Of a DNA stretch of 64,000 bases, positions 56,849 through 64,000 are shown in pieces. The notes under the pieces were generated by a model. That model was given only the letters and a program-made list of their open reading frames with translations, did no database searches and was not told the DNA's origin. Source of the stretch: Vibrio marisflavi CECT 7928 (lineage in GTDB: Bacteria; Pseudomonadota; Gammaproteobacteria; Enterobacterales; Vibrionaceae); assembly GCF_921294215.1 (NCBI RefSeq), contig NZ_CAKLDM010000001.1, positions 372,001 through 436,000 on the forward strand. The letters are read 5' to 3'. The position numbers and the translations under genes were made by a program. Each line of letters starts with the position of its first letter. Position 1 is the stretch's first letter.

Positions 56849-57919
56849 CTATTTACTTATATCATTTGAGTGCAAAAAGTTGACGACTTTATCCGGATAG
56901 TCTGTAAAAACACCATCAACTTTCACCTTGTTGTAAAAAATATCCAGCATATCGTCGAAACTATTCGCGTAGGATGGTATGCGACCTTCATCAGATCTAA
57001 AGGTATAAGGGTGGATTTTTAAGCCCGCTTTCTTAGTGGCTTCAACCAGTGGAAGAATGATAATATTTTCCTTAGTCGATGCATCATCGACTAACATCGG
57101 TTTCCATGGACCAATTCCATCTGCGTATTTCGCAACCTTTTCCATACCATCTGGTTGGAACATCCAATTGTAGTCATAGGGAACAAACTGACCGTTTTCT
57201 TGAATCATAGTTTCGTTCCAATCGTTATAAGCCATAAGCTGAACCAACTTGAGGTCCATGTGCATGTGCGGCAAAAGCTCATCGTGTATACGTTTTAACT
57301 CAATCGGGTCAAAACACTGAAGGTATACATTGCTATCTTTAGACGTGTAGCCATATTCCTTGAGTGTTTTTAAAACAGCTAAGCTTATGTCTTTGCCTTC
57401 ACTACGATGAAACCATGGTGCTTTTATTTCAGGGTAGATTCCGATGTCGTAGCCAAGAGTTTTATTTAAGCCTTGGATTAGTTCGATTTCTTCAGCAAAT
57501 GTGTGAACTTTAAATTCAGACTTCCACATTGGGAATCTCTCTGGAAAAATTTGTGTTTGTTTACCATTTTTATCCAGATTAAACCCTTCAGTCGCATTTA
57601 GGCTTTTGATTTCTTCCAAGGTAAAATCAATCGCATAGTAGCGACCGTCTGGCCGAGCACGGTTAGGGAACTTTTGCGCAACATCAGTGACTCGATCCAA
57701 ATAGTGATCGTGCAAAACAACCAATTCGTCATCTTTGGTCATGACAACGTCTTGTTCGATAAAATCTGGCTTCATAGCATAAGCCATGGCTTTAGCAGCC
57801 ATTGTGTGCTCCGGCAAATAGCCGGAAGCACCCCTATGTGCGATAACAATTTGCTTTGCTTGGGCGACTGAAGCCAGAGTCAGTAAAGCAGAAAATGCGA
57901 TCGCTTTTAGAGTTTTCAT
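56849..57919 (-). CDS. glpQ: Periplasmic glycerophosphodiester phosphodiesterase
   Basis: 356 aa. Signal peptide ending AQAK, then IVIAHRGASGYLPEHTMAA with the catalytic HR and the metal-binding E(Q)D in FIEQDVVMTKDDELVVLHD. It splits glycerophosphodiesters into glycerol-3-phosphate and an alcohol in the periplasm. It lies 14 bases after glpT on the same strand, as in E. coli glpTQ. Confidence 0.95.
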   Translation of the reverse strand: MKTLKAIAFSALLTLASVAQAKQIVIAHRGASGYLPEHTMAAKAMAYAMKPDFIEQDVVMTKDDELVVLHDHYLDRVTDVAQKFPNRARPDGRYYAIDFTLEEIKSLNATEGFNLDKNGKQTQIFPERFPMWKSEFKVHTFAEEIELIQGLNKTLGYDIGIYPEIKAPWFHRSEGKDISLAVLKTLKEYGYTSKDSNVYLQCFDPIELKRIHDELLPHMHMDLKLVQLMAYNDWNETMIQENGQFVPYDYNWMFQPDGMEKVAKYADGIGPWKPMLVDDASTKENIIILPLVEATKKAGLKIHPYTFRSDEGRIPSYANSFDDMLDIFYNKVKVDGVFTDYPDKVVNFLHSNDISK

Positions 57920-57933
57920 CTTTATATCCTTAC

Positions 57934-59298
57934 TTAAGCAGTGGTCTCAGTAGCTTGGTGTTTGTTTTTGTGATGCAACATCTCGCCCACAAATGCGTAT
58001 ATCAAGCAGGCAATAGAAGCGATACATGCACTAACTAGTACAATGAAGCCACCGTTCCAACCAAAGTTATCTACTGTGTAACCAAGTAACGCGTTTGCTG
58101 CAACGGCTCCACCCAAGTAACCGAACAACCCTGTTAGGCCGGCTGCGGTGCCCGCCGCTTTTTTCGGTGCAAGCTCTAGAGCGTACAGGCCAATCAGCAT
58201 TACTGGGCCGTAAATTAGGAATCCAATTGCGATTAGAGCAAGCATATCAATGGTCGGGTTGCCCGCTGGGTTGAACCAGTAAACAAGCACTGCGACTGTT
58301 ACAAGTACCATAAATAGAATGCCAGCAGGAGCACGGCGTCCTTTAAATAGTTTATCTGAAATCCAACCACAAAGTAGCGTACCTGGAATACCAGCCCACT
58401 CATAAAGGAAATATGCCCAAGAAGACTTGTCGACGCTAAAGCCTTTTGCTTCTTTCAAATAAACAGGAGCCCAATCCAATACTCCATAACGAATCAGGTA
58501 AACAAACGCATTCGCAATGGCAATTGACCAAAGGAGTTTGTTGTTGAATACGTACTTGAAGAAAATATCTTTAGCTGAAATTTCTTTCTCGTGTGATGCG
58601 CTATAGTCGTCAGGAAAATCTTGCTTATACTCTTCGATAGATGGCAGACCACATGATTGAGGAGTATCACGCACAGTAAACCAAATAAAAACAGCAACTA
58701 ACGTGGCAAAAAAGGCTGGTACGTAAAAAGCGGTATGCCAGTCGTCGTTAAACATCCATAAACCCAACAGGAACATTGGGCCAATTAACCCGCCACCAAC
58801 ATTGTGTGCGACGTTCCAGACCGAGACAATTTCCCCCCTTTCTTTTCGTGACCACCAGTGCACCATAGTTCGTCCACAAGCCGGCCAGCCCATACCTTGA
58901 AACCAACCATTGATAAACAGTAGAACGAACATTGCAGTAATGCTGCCGGTTGCCCAAGGCATGAATCCAAAACAAAACATTACTAACGCGGACATTAACA
59001 AGCCAGCACTCAAGAAGTACCTAGGATCGGAGCGGTCGGACACACTGCCCATTAAGAATTTGGAAAGGCCATAAGCAATTGATACTGCGGCCAAAGCTAC
59101 ACCAAGGTCGCCTCGGCTATAACCTTGTTCTATTAAGTAGGGCATAGCTAAACTGAAGTTCTTCCTAACTAAGTAGTAGCCAGCGTAGCCAAAAAATATT
59201 CCGAGAAACAGTTGCCAGCGAAGTCTAGTGTAGGTGCTATCTACTTTACCTGAAGGTAACTGGGGTAAGTGCGATTTTGGCTTAAATATACCAAACAT
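57934..59298 (-). CDS. glpT: Glycerol-3-phosphate/phosphate antiporter
   Basis: 454 aa MFS protein with twelve membrane segments. [20 protein letters not shown] in the first helices holds the phosphate-binding arginine, and [20 protein letters not shown] is the organophosphate-antiporter signature. It imports glycerol-3-phosphate released by GlpQ. It is the first gene of the pair. Confidence 0.95.
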   Translation of the reverse strand: MFGIFKPKSHLPQLPSGKVDSTYTRLRWQLFLGIFFGYAGYYLVRKNFSLAMPYLIEQGYSRGDLGVALAAVSIAYGLSKFLMGSVSDRSDPRYFLSAGLLMSALVMFCFGFMPWATGSITAMFVLLFINGWFQGMGWPACGRTMVHWWSRKERGEIVSVWNVAHNVGGGLIGPMFLLGLWMFNDDWHTAFYVPAFFATLVAVFIWFTVRDTPQSCGLPSIEEYKQDFPDDYSASHEKEISAKDIFFKYVFNNKLLWSIAIANAFVYLIRYGVLDWAPVYLKEAKGFSVDKSSWAYFLYEWAGIPGTLLCGWISDKLFKGRRAPAGILFMVLVTVAVLVYWFNPAGNPTIDMLALIAIGFLIYGPVMLIGLYALELAPKKAAGTAAGLTGLFGYLGGAVAANALLGYTVDNFGWNGGFIVLVSACIASIACLIYAFVGEMLHHKNKHQATETTA

Positions 59299-59657
59299 AA
59301 ATGCGCCTCATTATTGTCCATTTTTATAAGAAACGTACGAAAAGTTTGAGTATCCATAGCTAGAAATATTTACAGAATGAATGCTCGTACGAAAGTGTGA
59401 GGATTTTGTTAAAAAATCACAGGCTTTTCTGTGACGAATGTAGTAGAAGTATTTATGTATAAGCACTTATTCAAATAAGTTAGATCTAGGTATCATGAAT
59501 ATTATAAGTTTTTATAACGAGGGATGGTGTGGTGATCGAAAATAAATCACTTTCGAGTGAGCGAGATTTGGTTTGTGTGGTGAGTGATGGAAAAAGCTCC
59601 AGCATATAGCTGAAGCTTAAAGAAGGTTGGGTGCTAGCTATTGGACTTGATCACTCG
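59299..59657. promoter_or_regulatory. glpT upstream region
   Basis: 359 bases. A weak GlpR-like dyad (ATGCTCGTACGAAAGT near 59378) and TGTGA-containing stretches near 59395 and 59431 could be GlpR and CRP sites, but none is a good match. No gene. Confidence 0.3.
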
Positions 59658-60029
59658 TTAGCATAGTGGTCCTTGTTGCGGCGGCTTTGATATGGTGTAC
59701 TCGCCTTTTAAACTACGGTATACAATGACATGCCAAACGGTGTTGTCCGAAAGGCGGTATTCGATAGCATAGTTAATACCATTGACGACCTGAGAATGTA
59801 CCGAAATGATGCTATCGAGCTTAGCGCTAGTATCCATATGAGACATCACTAGCTGCAACGCTTTGTGGATATCTGGGGTTACTTCAGCTGTCTGCCAGCC
59901 ACCTGCTAGATTAGCGGTGGTATCACAAATAGGGTTTTTCACGTCAGGAGTCTCTACTTTTTTTACTTCCTTTTGCCCACAGCCTGCTAAGGCCGCAGTA
60001 CAAAGAGTTAGAGCAATAATTTTTTTCAT
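59658..60029 (-). CDS. Cystatin-like lipoprotein
   Basis: 123 aa. The lipobox LAGC is at residues 14-17. The mature part has the cystatin pattern: Gly-Gly at 43-44 near the N-terminus, a long helix (about 52-65) and the QVVNG loop (QxVxG) at 80-84, then two strands. Cystatins inhibit papain-type cysteine proteases; in bacteria such lipoproteins sit in the periplasm or on the outer membrane. Inhibitor activity is inferred from the motif only. Confidence 0.75.
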   Translation of the reverse strand: MKKIIALTLCTAALAGCGQKEVKKVETPDVKNPICDTTANLAGGWQTAEVTPDIHKALQLVMSHMDTSAKLDSIISVHSQVVNGINYAIEYRLSDNTVWHVIVYRSLKGEYTISKPPQQGPLC

Positions 60030-60210
60030 GTTGATTTAGTCCATATGTGAGCAGAAGTGGTGAAACTGAGGTCTCTATTGTAACCACTGGTCTCTGCTTG
60101 CCGTCGATATTCTACCAGAAGCAAATCATACTGATATGTATGTAAAGAGTCCGTCAAAAGCTGTCAGGATTATATGAAATTTTCCAGTACTTCGGCCAGA
60201 GTTTGTGAAG

Positions 60211-61527
60211 TTAAATAGTTGAATTTTTAGGGAAGTGAATCGTCACCTTGCGACCACCCTCGACAGGCTCATGCTGATACTGCCAGCGCATTTTTGAGAC
60301 AATGCGCTCAACAAGCTGAAGCCCTAGCCCATAACCATAGTCGCTGGAAGTCAATTGCTGAGCGTTTGGACTTTCACAATTATTTTCTATAACTAAGCAT
60401 TGATTTGAGTAGTCAATTTTAATGATACCTTTTTGCGTATATTGAAACGCGTTGCGCAAGATGTTGTTAATAATCAACTGGCAAGGAATAATCTCTATAC
60501 GTAACTCTTGGGTTGAGATATTTGGTTGAATTTGGATAACTTTATCTTCCAAGAGATAGTGGTTATCTTCTATCAGGCTTTCGATAAGACTACCCATAGA
60601 GACAACGCCGACTTCTAACTGGCGTTCATCTTCGCTACTTAGCCAGAGTAAGGTCTCTGTAATATGCTGCATGTTTAGAGCCGCACGGTTTACTCTTGCA
60701 ATTGATGCCGCATACTTTCTGTCTTTTTCAGCCAGTTTCTCCAACAACTCTCCGTTATTGCGCATAATGGCAATCGGTGTTCTAAGTTCATGACTGGCAT
60801 GACGAAGAAAACTTTTTTCCTTTTCAATCAATTGGGTTATTTTGGTGAAGCTGGACTGTTGATGTCTAGCTATTCTATTGATCTCTTCGAATTCAAAATC
60901 AGGTATAGGTTTATTGATGTCTTCGGCTTTTAGAGAGTCGGCCCAGTCTGCTAGCTTCGCCAACAATCCAAGCGTTTTAAGCGCAAAGAAACGGGCCATT
61001 AAATGCATTATTAAACCAATGATGAGCCCTATAGGCCATGTGATCAGCAATAACGTGACGAACCTATTGTCGCTAAAATAAGACAAATCACTTGGAACGT
61101 TATATATCCGCGTTAGGAAAAGAGTCTTACCATCACCTAAAGGATATGAAAGTAGAAATACTGTCTTATCAGGCCAAAAAACATGAGTTACGTGGCCGTC
61201 GACGTATCTAACTCTTCTCAAACTTACTTTGGTTAGATCCGTGGGAGGAGAAATCGTACTTGTTATCCATTCTGGTAGAGAGCTCCAGCCGAGATAGCCG
61301 GAGATATTAGCAGTATGGGGGAGAGGAGTATTTGGCGACTTCTCGTAGAGTTTGGAGAAATGTTGCGCTTCATTTTCTAAGAATTGGTAGTGAGCCTCTT
61401 TGAAGCCTTGCAAAGTAAACCAGCCAATGATGTAGGTATAGGTTAAAATAACGATAACAGTCGTTGTTATTTGAGCTTTTGTAAATGTGTTTTTAATAAA
61501 TACTGGCTTAGTCACCGGGCTTTTCAT
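60211..61527 (-). CDS. Sensor histidine kinase
   Basis: 438 aa from the ATG at 61527. Two membrane helices (about 18-38 and 155-178) bound a periplasmic sensor of about 115 residues. A linker and DHp domain follow with the phospho-accepting His246 in FLRHASHELRTP, then HATPase_c (NNILRNAFQY, GYGLGLQLVERI). It overlaps the response regulator's end by 20 bases. The signal is unknown. Confidence 0.93.
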   Translation of the reverse strand: MKSPVTKPVFIKNTFTKAQITTTVIVILTYTYIIGWFTLQGFKEAHYQFLENEAQHFSKLYEKSPNTPLPHTANISGYLGWSSLPEWITSTISPPTDLTKVSLRRVRYVDGHVTHVFWPDKTVFLLSYPLGDGKTLFLTRIYNVPSDLSYFSDNRFVTLLLITWPIGLIIGLIMHLMARFFALKTLGLLAKLADWADSLKAEDINKPIPDFEFEEINRIARHQQSSFTKITQLIEKEKSFLRHASHELRTPIAIMRNNGELLEKLAEKDRKYAASIARVNRAALNMQHITETLLWLSSEDERQLEVGVVSMGSLIESLIEDNHYLLEDKVIQIQPNISTQELRIEIIPCQLIINNILRNAFQYTQKGIIKIDYSNQCLVIENNCESPNAQQLTSSDYGYGLGLQLVERIVSKMRWQYQHEPVEGGRKVTIHFPKNSTI

Positions 61528-62200
61528 TCGCCTCTTCCCTAAACGCAAAACCTTGCCCAGCAATAGTGTTGATGAGCTTATTGTCAAAGTCGCTGTCGAT
61601 TTGTTTTCTAAGCTTAAATAGGTGTACTTTTAAGCTATTGCTATTTGGACATTCATCACCCCATACGGATGAATACAGTTTTTCTCGGGATACCACATTA
61701 GGTGACTTTCTCATCAATACTTCTAAAAGTTTCCAACCGATAGGAGATAGGTGAATAAGCTGTCCTTCTCTTTTAACTGTTTTTTGGCTGAAATCTGCTT
61801 CGACACCAAACATTGATAGCTTGTTACTTTGCCCACTGTTTCTCTTGCTTAAGACATTGAGCCTAGCTGTAAGCTCGCGTAATTCAAATGGCTTGACTAA
61901 ATAGTCATCAGCACCAGCTTCAAAGCCCAAGAGTTTGTCGTCAAGCGTATCGCGCGCAGTGAGCATGATGATAGGTATATTAGAGCCTTGTTCGCGTAAC
62001 CTCTTGCAAACTGTTAAACCGTCTAATTTGGGCATGTTGATATCTAAAATAATGACATCAAACTCGTATTTATCCAATAAGGATAGGCCTTCCGTACCAT
62101 TCGCAGCGTGATCGCAACATATACCTACTAACTCTAGGTAATCCACGACAGTCGCTGCTAAATCCATATCATCTTCGACTAACAACACAGATGAACTCAT
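61508..62200 (-). CDS. OmpR-family response regulator
   Basis: 230 aa. Receiver domain with Asp53 (IILDINMP), the acidic pair EDD near residues 9-11 and Lys in LVKPFE, then a winged-helix Trans_reg_C domain (SPIGWKLLEVLMRKSPNVVSREKLYSSVWG). Cotranscribed with the kinase. Target genes are unknown. Confidence 0.95.
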   Translation of the reverse strand: MSSSVLLVEDDMDLAATVVDYLELVGICCDHAANGTEGLSLLDKYEFDVIILDINMPKLDGLTVCKRLREQGSNIPIIMLTARDTLDDKLLGFEAGADDYLVKPFELRELTARLNVLSKRNSGQSNKLSMFGVEADFSQKTVKREGQLIHLSPIGWKLLEVLMRKSPNVVSREKLYSSVWGDECPNSNSLKVHLFKLRKQIDSDFDNKLINTIAGQGFAFREEANEKPGD

Positions 62201-62509
62201 TTAATATCCTTGGCAATCCGGACTTTTCTCTATTATAGATGATAGATTTCAGCATCATTTTTAGAAAAGGATCAAAAACATACAGCGGAAAGTGATTTTT
62301 AGAAACTTACGCAGCTGTAGCGCACATACTGATAGAGGCGAACTCTAGTAATAATTGCGACTAATGTAAAGCTTGCTAATAATTACTAATGGTAATCAAT
62401 TTCTATCGTGGCGCTATTGTTTAAAATCTCTGGTTAACGGTTGGTTACCGCCAGATGCGGAAAGAGTTGTGTGCAGCCAAAAATGATAAAACTCGAGTAA
62501 GGATACGAT
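62201..62509. other. Divergent spacer, response regulator / lipoprotein
   Basis: 309 bases with no gene; it should hold both promoters. No repeat or operator was made out. Confidence 0.35.
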
Positions 62510-63343
62510 TTGAAGAAGTGGATAGTTATCATTATTTGCTTAGTGTGCGCTGGGTGCGGAACTCAACTCGCTTATAACAATGCAGATTGGTTGGCAGTTA
62601 GATACATTGAGGGCTTTGTCGAGCTGACGGGAGATCAGCAAGAGATGGTAAAAAGAAGAGTAAGGGTATTTGGCCAATGGCATAGAGAAAATGAACTAGG
62701 ACTATACATTAGCCAAATTGACACACTGACCATGATGACTCCACAAAGCTTCACAGAGAATGACCTTGAAAGATTGCAATCGTCCATTCGTGAACGCTCA
62801 CGCGCTATGATGCAAAAAGCGGCACCTGATGTCATTGTATTGACTCAAAGCTTATCTGATGAACAAGTCAACGAGTTTCTTGAGAGTGTTGAAAGTAAGC
62901 ATAAAAAGAGGGCCAAAAAATTAGAGAAAAGGTCGTCTGAAGAGTCACGCAAAATCTACTCAGAAAGAATAACGGAAGCTACTGAGCAATGGCTGGGGGC
63001 AGTAACTGATCAGCAAAAACAGATTATAAGTAATTGGTCAAATGATATTGTCGGCACGAGTACAGAGTGGGTTAAGTACCAAACCCGACTTCGAAATGAA
63101 ATGAAGTTGCTGCTTGAAAATAGACACAATCAAATGTACTTCATTACTCATTTCAATCAGCTACTTTATTTTCCCGAAAATTATCTTTCTAAGACGCTGA
63201 AAACCAAGCGTGAGAAAAACTTCAAAATTGCAAATAAATATATCGTAGAAATTGTTCAATCAATAAACGAAGCCCAAATGAAACACCTGAGAAACGAGTT
63301 AAATGATTGGAGAGCAATTATTGTCGATTTACAGAATGGCTAA
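62510..63343 (+). CDS. DUF6279-type lipoprotein
   Basis: 277 aa. It starts with TTG at 62510 behind AAGGA. The lipobox CAGC is at residues 13-16. YNNADWLAVRYIEGFVELTGDQQ is typical of this vibrio/gammaproteobacterial lipoprotein family; the rest is helical and charged. Function unknown; probably outer-membrane-linked. Confidence 0.8.
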   Translation: MKKWIVIIICLVCAGCGTQLAYNNADWLAVRYIEGFVELTGDQQEMVKRRVRVFGQWHRENELGLYISQIDTLTMMTPQSFTENDLERLQSSIRERSRAMMQKAAPDVIVLTQSLSDEQVNEFLESVESKHKKRAKKLEKRSSEESRKIYSERITEATEQWLGAVTDQQKQIISNWSNDIVGTSTEWVKYQTRLRNEMKLLLENRHNQMYFITHFNQLLYFPENYLSKTLKTKREKNFKIANKYIVEIVQSINEAQMKHLRNELNDWRAIIVDLQNG

Positions 63344-63379
63344 GTCACGTCGACTTAGCCTCAGGAGGTTGAAACGGTT

Positions 63380-64000
63380 TTATTTAGTCGCTAACCCCTT
63401 ATCTGCAAGGTATCCTTTGATGTGCGGCCGTGACTCCTTGCTGAGCTTAGATTGCATTTGCTCCGACCATGATTGCTGCTTTGTATTGGTAGATCGCAGT
63501 GCATAATATTCCAACATGGTATCGTCATATTGTTTGACGCCATCCATATCCAACTTTTGATACTTATTTTCGTGCAAAATGATTTCTGCGGGAAGTCGGG
63601 GCTTAAGTTCTGGTGATTGGTCTGGATGACCTAAACAGAGCCCAAATAATACGGCGCAATGCATAGGAAGCTCTAACAGTTTATCGACTTGTTGAGCATT
63701 ATTACGTAACCCTCCGATATAAACGCCGCCCAGAGAGAGTGATTCAGCAGCCAATATGCAATTTTGCGCCATAATTCCTGCATCTATAGCGCCGATGAGT
63801 GTCAGTTCAGTAAAGTCAAGCTTACTATCAGAGCAAATATTTTTGTGTCGATTAAAGTCGATGCAGAAGACAAGAAACTCTGCTGCAGTGTGAACATATG
63901 TTTGATTTCCCGCGAGTTCTGCTAGCTTCTGTCGCTTAGCATTATCGGTAACCCTAATCACCGACACAGCTTGTAGCAAGCTAGAAGAAGAGGCGGCAAT
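63380..64000 (-). CDS. nfsA: Oxygen-insensitive NADPH nitroreductase, 5' end outside window
   Basis: The frame is open to the window edge, giving 206 residues and lacking the first 35 or so. AAEFLVFCIDFNRH, LGGVYIGGLRNN, VLFGLCLGHPDQSPELKPRLP and the C-terminal KESRPHIKGYLADKGLATK match E. coli NfsA closely. It is an FMN enzyme reducing nitro compounds and quinones. The internal TTG at 63979 is not the real start. Confidence 0.93.
   Translation of the reverse strand: MAASSSSLLQAVSVIRVTDNAKRQKLAELAGNQTYVHTAAEFLVFCIDFNRHKNICSDSKLDFTELTLIGAIDAGIMAQNCILAAESLSLGGVYIGGLRNNAQQVDKLLELPMHCAVLFGLCLGHPDQSPELKPRLPAEIILHENKYQKLDMDGVKQYDDTMLEYYALRSTNTKQQSWSEQMQSKLSKESRPHIKGYLADKGLATK

Noticed and set aside
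59370..59450. GlpR and CRP sites upstream of glpT
   Set aside because: Matches too weak to list as sites; mentioned only under the upstream region.
63303..63506. 67-codon frame over the nfsA end
   Set aside because: Overlaps the end of the DUF6279 gene and runs antisense to nfsA.

Overview
The window reads as part of a Vibrio chromosome. The order glyA - XRE/cupin regulator - gcvT next to gcvH and gcvP, followed by thrS-infC-rpmI-rplT, matches from memory the arrangement on chromosome II of Vibrio cholerae. A GlyGly-CTERM serine protease, a vibriolysin-type M4 protease, a CspA-family protein, ArfA, GlpT/GlpQ and ProXWV fit the same genus. No rRNA, tRNA, CRISPR array or transposase gene was seen.

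Layout. (1) 1-3515 is an accessory patch beside the 3' end of gcvP. It holds a partial orphan periplasmic binding protein, a 161-aa cassette-like gene with a decayed attC-like repeat, and a 1,578-bp element (1928-3505). The element has 27-bp terminal inverted repeats, flanking 7-bp direct repeats CAACCGT and a second orphan binding protein as cargo. (2) 3516-10800 is the glycine cleavage locus: gcvP, gcvH and glyA leftward; the XRE/cupin regulator and gcvT rightward, gcvT with two PurR-type boxes upstream. (3) 10840-17515 holds the secreted protease, a divergent nadE / nadD-like pair, a small exported protein and the translation operon thrS-infC(AUU)-rpmI-rplT. (4) 17536-35946 is a mosaic of single genes: DMT permease, GAF-GGDEF diguanylate cyclase, anchored glutaredoxin, lipoprotein, YaeQ, Csp, ArfA, ThrE-like exporter, PBP5-type carboxypeptidase, DUF3820, hydrolase, chemoreceptor, M4 protease, macrodomain, DUF924 and an orphan binding protein. 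(5) 36652-42940 is a beta-glucoside PTS regulon: two EIIC, EIIB, EIIA, 6-phospho-beta-glucosidase and a LacI repressor, with a perfect 20-bp operator. (6) 43135-50736 holds a methyltransferase, a TonB-like lipoprotein, two more orphan binding proteins, a divergent SDR/LysR pair, a divergent MarR/siderophore-interacting pair with twin operators, and a small protein resembling an autoinducer-binding domain. (7) 50920-54071 is an osmoprotectant ABC transporter, followed by an unrecognised 449-aa protein, an exported prephenate-dehydratase-like protein, glpQ-glpT, a cystatin-like lipoprotein, an OmpR-type two-component system, a DUF6279 lipoprotein and the end of nfsA.

How the genes work together. 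The gcv genes and glyA convert glycine and serine into one-carbon units; PurR boxes at gcvT would couple this to purine supply. The PTS genes import and cleave phosphorylated beta-glucosides. GlpQ and GlpT hydrolyse glycerophosphodiesters and import the glycerol-3-phosphate. Five binding-protein genes of one general family lie in the window without a permease or ATPase beside any of them. The least explained structure is the inverted-repeat element and its decayed neighbour beside gcvP.
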